DNA from: Riptortus pedestris
Lineage: Eukaryota; Arthropoda; Insecta; Hemiptera; Alydidae
Assembly: GCA_019009955.1 (NCBI GenBank)
Contig: JADPXZ010000007.1
Coordinates: 585,001 to 649,000 of the forward strand
Reading direction: 5' to 3'
Length of the DNA: 64,000 bases
The translations under genes and the position numbers were made by a program. Under the pieces are notes generated by a model. The model searched no databases. It worked only from the letters and a program-made list of their open reading frames with translations, and had not been told where the DNA came from. Positions 1-10,124 of the stretch are shown here, piece by piece; within the stretch, counting starts at the first letter, position 1; every line of letters begins with the position of its first letter.

Positions 1-59
1 TTTCTTCAAATGTCCATCGATCCTACCTAGTAGATGACGAAAATGAGGTCCGTTCAAAA

Positions 60-60
<1 letters not shown>
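1..60 (-). repeat. Fragment of a dispersed repeat
   Basis: The reverse complement of these bases matches the stretch at about 27,905-27,975 (shared blocks such as GAACGGACCTCATTTT and GGATCGATGGA). In both places the fragment abuts TA repeats and a K-family repeat. No coding content is seen. Confidence 0.6.

Positions 61-61
<1 letters not shown>

Positions 62-143
<82 letters not shown>
62..143. repeat. (TA)n microsatellite
   Basis: About 40 uninterrupted TA dinucleotides. TA tracts of this kind border most of the dispersed repeats in the window. Confidence 0.97.
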
Positions 144-147
<4 letters not shown>

Positions 148-672
148 CTGTTACCGCTCTAGCGGTAGTAATTTTTGTTTGATCCTTACCAAACTTCATA
201 TTTAAGCGTTTTATGTAAAAAGAAAGATCAAGTTCGTTAACGGCTGAAATCGGACCAGTGGGAGGGGGGTTTAGAGGGGAGGATTTTCGAAAATTCGAAA
301 TATCTCCGTTACTATACGTCAGATCAAAAAATTGTATAGAACCAATCTTATTGCAAATTAAATTTACTATAAATATTGTTCTATACATTAATTCTCTATC
401 TTGAATATTAACCGAGATATTTGCATTTGTATTCTGCGTGTGATTACCAGTAGGCTATGTTCGGACTTTCAACTATCGTCCCTCGTGAATAGGTTTAGAG
501 GTTAGGTTAACTGTTTTTTGGGGCTAGAAACTACTGGGTTATTACGCCCTAAATAATGTTTTTTAGGTTTAGAGGTTTCTTACTACTACAGTTGTTATTA
601 GGCAGATTTCTCTATTGTAAAACTTCACGTGGGAAATCTGCTTAGTTTACGCAGCCCCTGCCTGGCGGACTT
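144..672 (+). repeat. K-family dispersed repeat, copy 1
   Basis: This shares order and sequence with 27,905-28,795, 54,600-55,312 and, inverted, 4,516-4,745. Landmarks are CTGTTACC...CTCTAGC near the left end, a middle block with AAATATCTCCGTTA, ACCAATCTTATTGCAAATTA and CCGAGATATT, and a right end GGGAAATCTGCTTAGTTTAC followed by GCAGCCCCTG. The middle block also resembles the 198-bp satellite in FKBP12 intron 2. No ORF is convincing. It may be a non-autonomous transposon; its class is unknown. Confidence 0.7.
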
Positions 673-1084
673 TTAGTAATTCTAGCACAATACTCTCTGC
701 CACGTCATGCCAAACGGGCACAAATAAAACATCAAAATTAGTAAATTCTCAGTTCACATTTGCTAATTATGTACCCTCAATTGTTTCGTTGTCTCTTGAA
801 GTTTTTAGGTCACGTTGGACTCTAAAAGCTACTCAAAATGCTTTGTAAGCATTTTATAGAGTGACTGAAAGCTCTGAGAAGACGTGTAGAGAGTGGAAAC
901 TAAGCTCATGTCCACATAACTGAGTGTTATTTATGACTCAACCATCGGTCATTTTATCATATTTCTCTAAAGGGAAATCAGCTATTGAGGTTGTACTCAT
1001 GCCGCGATTTTAGAACAAAAAATATTAATAAAAAAGATCGTATTAACCCTAGTATTACCGACCTCTCCCAGGTCGCATGGATTA
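673..1084. other. Unassigned AT-rich sequence
   Basis: No ORF, RNA gene or repeat shared with the rest of the window was recognised here. Confidence 0.6.
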
Positions 1085-1766
1085 CCAAGGGGGGGGGGGG
1101 CTCCTCGAGCCCACAACCTTAAAAACCTTTTATTTTGGTTCTATAATTTTTTTAAATTTTTTATTTCTATTGGATTGTGTTTAATGAACGTTTCTTATGA
1201 CACCTGTGAAAAAAAAATTAAATACAAAAATAAAAATAAATTAAAAAAAAAAGTTCGAATGGGGAAAAAAGGATGACTTTAAATTAAATATAATTTTATT
1301 CTTCTGGAGGAACATATCTAAACATTGTTAGAATAAAAAGTTATCTATATCTAAGTTATTATAACATTATAATAGAATAATAATTTAAGAAAATCTAATT
1401 ATCTGATTCGTAATGCAATTATCGGTGCTTTTGCACAATAATTTATTTCCGAGTGTTTATCCAGGATGCAGCATGGACTAACTGTTCCCCTAGTTGGGAA
1501 CAACCTAGAAAATCTTCTCTTTTCTAAAAAAAGTACCTATCAGGAGCAATAATTATAACCATCTCAGTAATATATTTTTATATGAAAAAATATTATATGG
1601 GGAGAATATATATATTTTTTTTTGAGAAAAAAAAAACTTGAGAAGGTTTGTGTATGTTAAAATTACATCAAAGTAATTATTATTTGAGCAATATAATTAA
1701 TAACACTTGAATTACTAGTTAAAAGTAGTATTAAATATCAGTGGGCTCGAGGAGCCCCCCCCTTGG
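1085..1766. mobile_element. Non-autonomous TIR element with G-run ends, 682 bp
   Basis: The left end reads CCAAGG, a run of G, then CTCCTCGAGCCCACA. The right end is its inverted complement, GTGGGCTCGAGGAGCCC, a run of C, then CCTTGG. Both ends are flanked by TA, which fits a TA target-site duplication as made by Tc1/mariner-type transposases. Each terminal repeat holds its own small hairpin, GGGCTC-GAG-GAGCCC. The interior is AT-rich with no coding frame, so this is MITE-like and would depend on a transposase elsewhere. Confidence 0.7.
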
Positions 1767-1796
1767 TACTTTAGTGTATAACTACCCCTTGCATTA

Positions 1797-2002
1797 CAAA
1801 GGGGGGGGTCTCCTCGAGCCCATACGTCAAAAAAAAATTTTTTTTCTCAACATAGAAATTTTTTTATTTAATTTTATTGTTATGCCCTCACTCTAGGATG
1901 TTTTTCTGAGGAATACATAAAATATCAAAAATATCCCATTAAAATTGGGTGATAGGGAACAAAAACAAAAAGTTGTGGGCTCAAGGAGCCCCCCCCCCTT
2001 GG
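1797..2002. mobile_element. Shorter relative of the 1,085-1,766 TIR element, 206 bp
   Basis: The ends are CAAAGGGGGGGG..CTCCTCGAGCCCA and the inverted GTGGGCTCAAGGAGCCC..CCTTGG, with TA on both sides. It lies only 30 bp from the larger copy. The interior is AT-rich and non-coding. It is probably an internally deleted member of the same family. Confidence 0.65.
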
Positions 2003-4060
2003 TAGTTCTAGGGTTAAGTTATCCAGGACAGTCCCAAGAGAATCACCATCCAAGTATCGGGGGAATCACGAGGAATACATCATTAAAAATAACAATATAC
2101 TTGTAAGAACAATATTAAAGAAAAAGTCATTCAACAAAGATCCAAACTAAATGACTATGGATAAGAGTCAGACATTTTAAGAATTTTCTCTAATGCCAAT
2201 TATAACACGGCCGAATAACAAGAAGGAGCTACCAAATTAGCAAAAACTTTTATCTCCCTTCCAGACAATTGGAATTCATACTCGATTCGCTGACATTATT
2301 ATCACCAGTAACAAGAAAATCATCATAGGTTCATACGTTCTGGTTCCAACTGTTAGATTTTAAGAAAACGGCGATATCTGTAGATAAAGAAAAAATTGTA
2401 AGTTCTACGAGAAAAATTTGTTTGTCTGACATACATTGCGTTGTCCAAGATTAGTTATAGAAGACAACAGTTACCTCTTGGACATGCTAGTAAAGCATAA
2501 TAAATAAAATCATGTAAATTGTTACTGAGTTTTATTAATTTATGATTCACCTTCTCCTACGTTATCAGGTGGTTTAAGTTAAGAAAATTCAAAGTTAAAA
2601 TTGAATTCATGGGTCTGATTTTCGAATAAGCAAAGGCCATGTATTTTGTGAAACATTTTTATTATTAGGATTTATTTTGTGAAGTAAATCCCTGAACCCT
2701 GCATAAAATGAACGTTAATATATAATACAATACATTTTTAATGCATAGTTGAAAAAAATAGAACAAAAATTGTATGTCGATGTATTAGCGTTAAGCCTGA
2801 AGAAATACCAAGAATGTAATTTATTAACGTCCAATCTATTTTGCTATGGCTAATTCGATTCATTTATTTACTGGTGATCACCCATTCTTAGCAGCCATTG
2901 TGGAGAAACAGTTTCTTTGTTGAGTCTGCCACCAAATAGATTCCTATTGCTCAAGTGACACCTATACGCTAGCTTACCAAGTGTATCATGATCAACGCCT
3001 TAACTCTCGTGACACATCTGTATTTGTTTTTACCTCTTTGTACTTTTTAGATTTAAAATATTTATTTTGTACATTTGTAATATTTAATTTTGTACATTAA
3101 ATGTATATAGTTTAATATAATATAGTATAGAATATAAATTTTATATTCTGTCCTGTTTAAAGATGAATCGCCATTGAAACGGCAACTCAAATAAATAAAT
3201 GTGGCAAACCTGAGTCCAACGAAATAACCCAAAAAAAAATCCACTGCACTAATTATTTATATTGGTTCAAAAATGCATTCTTCTTATTATTTTTAATATT
3301 TTCCATTTTTGCTATTGAAAGTATATTATAAATATTTATTCATTCGGGGGGTGAAATGAAACATTTCGCACTTGACCGTGCCCTTGAATAGCAAAGGGTT
3401 CAAATGTAAAACCGCTTCTTATAAGATAAATCAATGATGTGACGAATAAATACATTAAAGTGAAACACTCTCTGCCCCATTTCTGGCTTAAAGGTTCTGA
3501 ATTCCAATTATAAAATTCAATTTTTTTTATAATGCAGACCAATAATTGAATACGATTATTTAGCGAAATGATCATCGTTTTGTGTAGAGCTGTACAATGG
3601 ATAGCTCGCCATGATTATGAGTGGATTAGTCCTTAAATGGTTGGATTGTCCTCCTGGTTGACATTAATACCATGTTCACAATTGACATTATATACACAAT
3701 GGATACCATGTTAAGTGCTTGTAAATATTAATCCATTTTGCTTTGGCATGCTAAACCCATCAGAGTATAACGTACAGGAGTAGAGTGTAGAATCTGGAGA
3801 GATTTAGATATAACGTTTTCATATTTAGGTTCTGAAGATATACGGGCTTTGAAAATTTCAAACACTGTGAAATTCATACTTAGTTCAATACTAAACAATA
3901 TAAAAGTACTTATTTGTGAAAAAAAACATATGGGAACAAATTAAACTTTAATGTTACTATATAACTTGCTGTTCGATCCAACTCAAATTAGCTAATATAT
4001 TTTAATTTCTTTTTTAAACCAGAACTCGTCCTTTTAGTCCGATTTCAGCCTTTAATGCAT
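2003..4060. other. AT-rich sequence without recognised genes
   Basis: There are only short ORFs with no recognisable domains. Around 2,820-3,010 a stretch beginning TTATTAACGTCCA resembles the tail of the SINE at 4,065 and may be a very diverged SINE. The rest is unassigned. Confidence 0.55.
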
Positions 4061-4064
4061 TCAA

Positions 4065-4295
4065 TCATTATTATTATTTATTAACGTCCACTTTTTGCAA
4101 CTTAGGCTAATCGGGACGGGTTATCTACAGGTTACCACCCTTTTCTAGCCAGGCTGGGATTTTAGGACGTTATTTAATGAATTTCGTCACTAAATAATTT
4201 CCTTTGCCCAGGCAAAAATCGAACTCGCCACTCTAGGTTCACCATGTGAGATAAAGGTTAACGCTTTAACTCGCATGGCTAACCTGAGCCCCATT
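4065..4295 (-). mobile_element. tRNA-derived SINE-like element
   Basis: Read on the minus strand, a tRNA-like head carries TAGCCATGCGAG, a possible A box, and GAGTTCGATTTTTGCC, close to the B-box consensus GGTTCGAATCC. It ends in GTGGACGTTAATAAATAATAA, a short TAA-rich tail typical of SINEs. A second copy of just this tail lies at 14,205-14,268. The tRNA of origin is not identifiable by eye. Confidence 0.6.
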
Positions 4296-4515
4296 CAATC
4301 ATTAGGTTCACATGCAATTCTCGTATATCTAATTAAGTATATCAAATAAATCGCGGTCGCAGACGAATAATAAAATATAATAACATACAATTAATAGAGT
4401 ACACACATCATCAATATAGCGACCTGAGTACATCATCTATAGCTTATTTCAATTAAAATCTCAATTGAGAACACGAAAAGTACTAATGAATAATATCAAA
4501 TTCATCACAAATAAA

Positions 4516-4745
4516 GTCCGTCACGCAGGGGCTGCGTAAACTAAGCAGATTTCCCTCGTGAAGTTTAGTAATAGATAAATATACATACTGCTAACACAAC
4601 ACCGTGAATAAATACAAACGGAAATAAGAAATGTTTCATCCAATTTCAATAGCCTGCCGACAGGAAGCGTTAGGTTAGAAATGTAATCAAACTGGTCGGC
4701 CCGCCTCACCGGAAAGAAAAACAATTACTGAAATATATCAGAATA
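4516..4745 (-). repeat. K-family repeat, inverted partial copy
   Basis: This starts with the inverse of the K right end (GTCCGTCACGCAGGGGCTGC) and continues through an inverted match to 55,060-55,310, including AAAGAAAAACAATTACTGAA. The remainder of the family consensus is missing. Confidence 0.65.
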
Positions 4746-4869
4746 TCGTCTATGCCATAATACGACATCCACGACTGTAGGTTTACCAATGTGTGTCATT
4801 AAACAATTACCCAATATTCAATACCCTTAATATAATGCAAACGAGAATGAAGGCAAAACTGAACAAAAT

Positions 4870-5080
4870 ACTCTGGCGCACGTTAATCATTTGAGATTGT
4901 GTGCTCACTTGGCAAACCTAGAGCCAAGGGTTTGATTCCCCTGTGGGAAATAATTATTAATTTACTCTCCTCCCTGTAGGAATATCAGTTACGCTCCTTA
5001 CAAGCGAAGGATGGCAACCTGTGGATAAAGCATGAGCCTTAACCGCATATAGTGGGCGTTAAAAATAACGTGGGATTAAC
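4870..5080 (+). mobile_element. Second SINE-like element, diverged
   Basis: GGGTTTGATTCCCCTG is a good RNA polymerase III B-box match, about 30 bp downstream of TGTGCTCACTTGGCAAA, which could be an A box. The following segment (GGCAACCTGTGGATAAAGC) and the final GGGCGTTAAAAATAACG echo the body and tail of the 4,065 SINE. Assignment rests on these short motifs only. Confidence 0.45.
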
Positions 5081-5600
5081 GCAAAACAAACATTCCTGCT
5101 GCACCCTTTGAAGAGTCAACATCAGCCATAGTTACTCGGACAGTTGCACTTGGTGCATTGTGTCCCCGCTGCAGCCCGCTCGTCTTGCCCTGCCTGGATA
5201 AGAAGAGAGTACCAGTCGCCCTCGACCCTGATCAGCTTCCAAGCCGAGCCCCCGGGGACTCAAGGGAATTGGATTTTGGTTGGGATAAGTGCCCGGACCC
5301 TTCAGGTCGACCTACCGGTCAAGGTGAGGACCGGTAGTTCTCCTTCTGCTAACCTCCCTCCCCCCTCCCCACCACCCACCAGGCCCGGCATGGACCCGGC
5401 CGGTCTTTTCTCAAGACCAACCCCCCGCTCTCACTTCTCACGGCCCTTCTCAGGACCAACCTTCCGAAGGTACTCCCCCCCCTCTTATTTTCTCATTCAC
5501 CGCTGCCCCTAACGCAAATCGACGTAAGAAGCCGCAGCCCAGTCAGAAAAAGAAGTCCCCTAGCATCCACACCCTTGGTGATGTACGCAACGAAAGACGC

Positions 5601-6971
5601 ATGAACGATAAGGTCATGCGCAAGATCCAATCACAGGCCTCGGGCTCTATGCCTCCTCTTTACACCGATTTCCCCCCCCTCCCGCCTCGTGATGACGTCA
5701 CTATCACCCAACCAACCACAACCCCTAGCACACGCCCGATCACTCCCCCTCCCTCCACCTCGACCAACCTGTCTTCCGAGGCCATGGACGTCGTCGGCGC
5801 CGCCGGTTTCGAGCCTCTCAAAAGGAGGACGAACGCCGCCGACGCTGACGGCTTTACTCAAGTCCAGGCCAAAAAAGGCAGGAAAAACAAGAAATCCAGC
5901 ACACCTAACGTACCGACACCCACCACGACATCAAACTCTTTCTCCCCTCTCACACAAAACAACAACAGTACTTCGGACAGACAGACAAAAAAGGAACCAA
6001 CCCCTCCTCCCATCATACTCCCTCGGTCAGTATACGAGGCTTCCGAAGTATCAGCACATCTCAGGCGGAATAACATCACCACCTTTTGCATACAGCCTAC
6101 GAGATACGAGCTTCGTATACTGTCCGAAAACACCCCCACCTATAACGCTATCCTATCCCTATACCGCCAACCCACGAACTCAGTCCTCCACCACACTTTT
6201 GCGCCCAGGGGCACCAAGAGGAATAAGAAATTCCTCATTTTGGGCCTGGAAAAGGAGCACCCAATTCCAGAGATACAAGAGGCACTTAAACATCCTAAAT
6301 TAATAAGTGTCATGCGCATGCGCCGTACAGCTGCCGACGGGACCAAGACGGACATTGAGCCCGTCTTGGCCACGTTTCAGCCAGACTATGACAGCAAACA
6401 CTTGAGGGGCATTAAAGCCATCAATAATATCTTGATAAGGGTAAGGGAATATAAACCCACCCAGGATATCCCACAGTGCCATGCCTGTCAAAGGTTTGGG
6501 CACACGAAGACATATTGTCGACTGCCCCTCAAGTGTGTGCGTTGCGCACAAGAACACTCAGTTGCCGACTGCAATAGGCAGGAAAACACACTGAGGTGCG
6601 CCAACTGCGGCGAAAAACACCCCGCCTCCTTCAGAAAGTGCCCCGCCAGGCTCGAATTGCTCGAGAGGCTTCACGCCAAGAAGAGTGCCCCTGAGCCCAC
6701 CTACATCCCCGCTCCAGCCCCTACCCACAACGCCTGGACTGCTCGTCAGGCCCCCACCTCTACCCTCTTCCAACCCCAACAACCTTCCCCACCCATTACC
6801 CACACCACACCCCCCTCTGCCTGCTTCGCCCCGGAACCGGCACCAGCTTTCAACCAGCAGATGGCCTACTACAACCCCCCATGGCTAGACAACATGAGGG
6901 ACATGATAAACAACCTTCTCACCACCGTCACCGCACTCGTCCAGACTCTCAAGGAATCCATGGCCAAATAA
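5601..6971 (+). CDS. LINE A ORF1: gag-like nucleic-acid-binding protein
   Basis: This 456-residue frame has a low-complexity Pro/Thr/Ser N-terminal third and a middle region (about residues 145-285) resembling the PRE_C2HC domain of Jockey-type ORF1 proteins. Three knuckles follow: CHACQRFGHTKTYC (CX2CX4HX4C), CVRCAQEHSVADC and CANCGEKHPASFRKC. ORF1 proteins of this family coat LINE RNA into ribonucleoprotein particles. The frame is intact. It also stays open upstream to about 5,328 without an ATG, so the 5,601 start is the first ATG rather than a proven one. Its stop overlaps the ORF2 start in a TAATG string at 6,969-6,973, an arrangement known from termination-reinitiation in some insect LINEs. 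Confidence 0.85.
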   Translation: MNDKVMRKIQSQASGSMPPLYTDFPPLPPRDDVTITQPTTTPSTRPITPPPSTSTNLSSEAMDVVGAAGFEPLKRRTNAADADGFTQVQAKKGRKNKKSSTPNVPTPTTTSNSFSPLTQNNNSTSDRQTKKEPTPPPIILPRSVYEASEVSAHLRRNNITTFCIQPTRYELRILSENTPTYNAILSLYRQPTNSVLHHTFAPRGTKRNKKFLILGLEKEHPIPEIQEALKHPKLISVMRMRRTAADGTKTDIEPVLATFQPDYDSKHLRGIKAINNILIRVREYKPTQDIPQCHACQRFGHTKTYCRLPLKCVRCAQEHSVADCNRQENTLRCANCGEKHPASFRKCPARLELLERLHAKKSAPEPTYIPAPAPTHNAWTARQAPTSTLFQPQQPSPPITHTTPPSACFAPEPAPAFNQQMAYYNPPWLDNMRDMINNLLTTVTALVQTLKESMAK

Positions 6972-9576
6972 TGGTCAGGCCCTACTCCATACTGAATTTT
7001 AACACTTCTTCAGTCACCAAACGTCTGTCCGAGCTTGAAGCTCTCCTTCAGAGATATGACCCCTCGATAGCGGTGTTATGTGATACCCGCTTAACCCCTT
7101 CAAAACCTTTTAAGGTGGTTGGCTATAACATCCTGAGGAACGACATCGACGGAAGAGATGATCGAGCCGGAGGCGTCGCCATCCTGATTCGTCATGGTAT
7201 ACCATTCAAAGAAGTGGAGCCCGTCGCTCCCCCCATACCGTCGAAACAACATCTAATAACAGTGAAAGTACTTATAGCCAACCACACGTACACTATCACC
7301 GGCCTGTATAGACGGCCTAAAGCCGAACCAGAATATTTTGCAGCCCTTCTAGGTCTAGCTCAGACCGATAGAAATCATTTCGTCAGAGGGGATCTGAACG
7401 CCAGACACACTTCCTGAAATAATAGTTCAATCAACCTCCCTGGTGAAGTAATAGCTCATTCTAGCTTCACCGTTATACATCCAAATTCACATACATTCAA
7501 AACGCCATATAGGATGTCCACTTTGGACCTCATGCTCACCCGAATCCCCCACATAGTGACTAAATGTCTCGCCTTGGACTTTATCACTAGTGATCACCGA
7601 CCAGTACTATATGTGCTGCGAGGTCGCCCTCCCAAACCCACTTCTACCACTTACGCGTTTCATAAAGGTGACTGGAAACTATACAAGTCACTTATGTACG
7701 CAAATACGCCGGCGTTCACTACTATCAGTGACGCCCAAACCCTCGAAGAGAAGCTGGACGAGTATACAAACATCATCCTGGAAGCTGCAGATCAGGCGAT
7801 CCCCAAGGTCTCCAGAAAACCACCAGGACTCAAACCGCCTCCCCCTCATGTTCTACAGTTGATCAGGCAGAGGAACACCATCAAAAATTCCTGGTATCGC
7901 ACCAGGAACCCCGCCCTACGTCCCGCCCTAAATAACCTCACTGCCCAAATCCGTGCCCTTATGAGCCAGTGGAAGACGGCGGAGTGGCACGAAACCATCC
8001 GACAGACACACGGTGACCACCGCAAGTTCTGGCGGTTGGTGAAGACCAGAGTAACCAAAAGGCGAACTGTTCTTCTCCAAGCCGGCAGAGGTGTGATGAG
8101 TCCCGCAGACCAGGCCGAAATGCTAGCGGCACATATGACCGCGGTAGATCGGTCAAGGTATCGTCAGACTGATGAGGCGCCTGGGACGGAGAGCGATGAT
8201 AATTTCATGTTCTCCTCCCCTAGGCAGCTCACTGCCATCCTGCGCCGGACCAAGGGAGGAAAGTCCCCTGGAATGGACGGGGTGCAGTACGTGCTACTCC
8301 GACAGCTTCCACGGAAGGCTCTGTCCTACCTTAACCACCTCCTAAATTCCTGCCTCCGCCTACGTCACTTCCCCTCAATGTGGAAACACGCAATAGTCGT
8401 CCCCCTCCTAAAACCCTCCAAAAATGGAACCTCTCCCGACCACTACAGTCCCATCAGCCTCCTCCCACATATCTCCAAGATACTGGAACGTATAATCCTC
8501 CGGCATCTTGTAGATTTCTGTGAGGAGAAATCCCTCATTCCCCACGAGCAGTCCGGCTTCCGTCCTCAACACAGTTCCCTCCATCCTTTGGCCCGTATCT
8601 ACGCTAACACTGCCAACAACCTTCGCAGGAACGTCGTTACAGCGATGATTTCAATCGACTGCACTCAGGCTTTTGACTCTGTCGACCGTGCCGAACTCCT
8701 TAATACCCTCACTGGGCATGGCTGCCCCAGCCAACTCCTAGCCATGCTCCGCTCTTTCCTCGACGGCCAAACTTTCCAAGTGAGAGTCGGCGAATCCCTT
8801 TCCTCATCCCGTCCTCTCCGAGTAGGGGTACCTCAGGGTTCCCCGCTCTCTCCTATCCTCTTCACGGCATACACCGCAAAGGTAGTCAGTCCATTGTTAG
8901 CACCTCCCTCAACCCATCCCGCGCACTATCCCTGGCAGAATCGGCCTGCCAGGCGATATCCGACGACCTACGCGCAATAAACATCCATGTGAACCCTAGG
9001 AAGACAGATGCCCTAGTGTTCTCATATCACAAACGTACCCCGGTCCCTGACACTTTCAGACTGGACAACACTGACCTTCCCGTGTCCCGATCCATAACCT
9101 ACCTTGGAATTAGACTGGACAGACATCTGACGTTCTCCACTCATGTACGAAAACGGATACAGACCCTAAGAACCAAATTCACTTCCCTTAACCACCTTCT
9201 CCTCTCCCCGGTCCTTAGCCTCCGCCTCAAATTATTAATCCTGAAAGGCGTCATCCAGCCCGCTCTCCTTTATGGCTTCCCCGTCCTACGCTACCTCACC
9301 AAATCCTCCCTCAAACACCTCCAACAGTTCCAAAACGGCCTAGTCCGGAAAATAGTCCGACACACATCCCTCCAACGTTCCACCAACCACACAATCCACG
9401 AATCCCTCTCCCTTGAACCCATTTCCCAAACCATCTCCCGCAGACACATCAAATTCTTCGACTCCTTACACTACATAGATAACCCCTTATACCGCTCCAT
9501 ACCCCCTCCTCAGCAGCCGGTGAGATGGCGACAGGTTGGTCTCGATGAGCCCCTAGTCGATCTCACCCGCTGCTGA
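6971..9576 (+). pseudogene. LINE A ORF2: endonuclease and reverse transcriptase, disrupted
   Basis: The start ATG overlaps the ORF1 stop. The N-terminal EEP endonuclease shows SILNFN, GGVAILI, GDLNARHTS and SDHRPV. A TGA at 7,415-7,417 replaces the Trp usually found after NARHT, and the same frame then continues. The reverse transcriptase has KGGKSPGMDG, LLKPSKNGTSPDHYSPISLL, SGFRPQHSS, SIDCTQAFDSVD (first catalytic Asp) and GVPQGSPLSPILF. At about 8,880-8,890 the frame jumps and the YADD catalytic box is deleted. The thumb and C-terminal part (NPRKTDALVFSY onward) continue in another frame to 9,576. Where other elements usually have an endonuclease Glu, this copy has Asp (LCDTRL). Confidence 0.88.
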
Positions 9577-10030
9577 CGCCAACCCACATAGTGCTCGAGG
9601 TCAGGCCAGTAATTAACAAACAGGGCTAACCCCCAAATCCACATTCTAATATAGCCCTGTAGTTTTAGTTAGTTTTAGTTTTAGTTCCTTAGCATAGTTT
9701 AGGTTAGTAGATATTTTGGGCGCCCCTTACCCCCTTACGGCTTCTTAGGTTTATTTACTTGGTCGCAGCGGCCCGCTTTTCTCTTTTTCTTCTTATCTCC
9801 TCTCCTTCTATCCCTATCCCTTCTTCTTTCGTTTTCTTCCTATCCCTTTACAACCCAGCCGGTATCACCAGCTACCGGGTCACCTACCCTTATCTAGTTC
9901 CATTACACCCCCTACAACATTACCACCTCCCTTATAATGGAACACAGTTCAGCAGAAGGGGAACTATCATTCTCACCTCCGGTAGGTCACACTACCTTAT
10001 CACCAACCAACAATGAATGCTGGGTCTCAG

Positions 10031-10075
10031 ATAAAAAAAAAAAAAACAAAAAAAAAAACAAAAAAACAAAAAAAA
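10031..10075 (+). repeat. A-rich 3' tail of LINE A
   Basis: A run of A broken by single C bases directly follows the LINE 3' UTR and marks its 3' end. The EEP-USP frame begins within 50-60 bp after it. Confidence 0.8.
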
Positions 10076-10124
10076 CCCTTCTCCTCCACAGGAAGGTGAC
10101 TTAGTCATAAGTACAATAAAATAA

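Larger units (their letters stand above)
5100..10075 (+). mobile_element. Jockey-clade non-LTR retrotransposon (LINE A), near full length, inactivated
   Basis: About 5 kb long: a GC-rich leader (5,100-5,600), ORF1 with a gag-type zinc-knuckle cluster, ORF2 with apurinic endonuclease and reverse transcriptase, a 3' UTR (9,577-10,030) and an A-rich tail (10,031-10,075). The GC content and proline-rich codons differ sharply from the AT-rich flanks, as expected of an inserted element. The 5' limit is approximate because no target-site duplication was found. ORF2 is broken by an in-frame stop and by a deletion over the catalytic YADD motif, so this copy cannot move by itself. Two related fragments lie at 45,381-47,056 and 47,908-48,262. 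Confidence 0.88.

Noticed and set aside
4065..4295. A genuine tRNA gene
   Set aside because: Box-like motifs are present but no cloverleaf could be drawn, and it has a TAA-rich tail, so it was called SINE-like.
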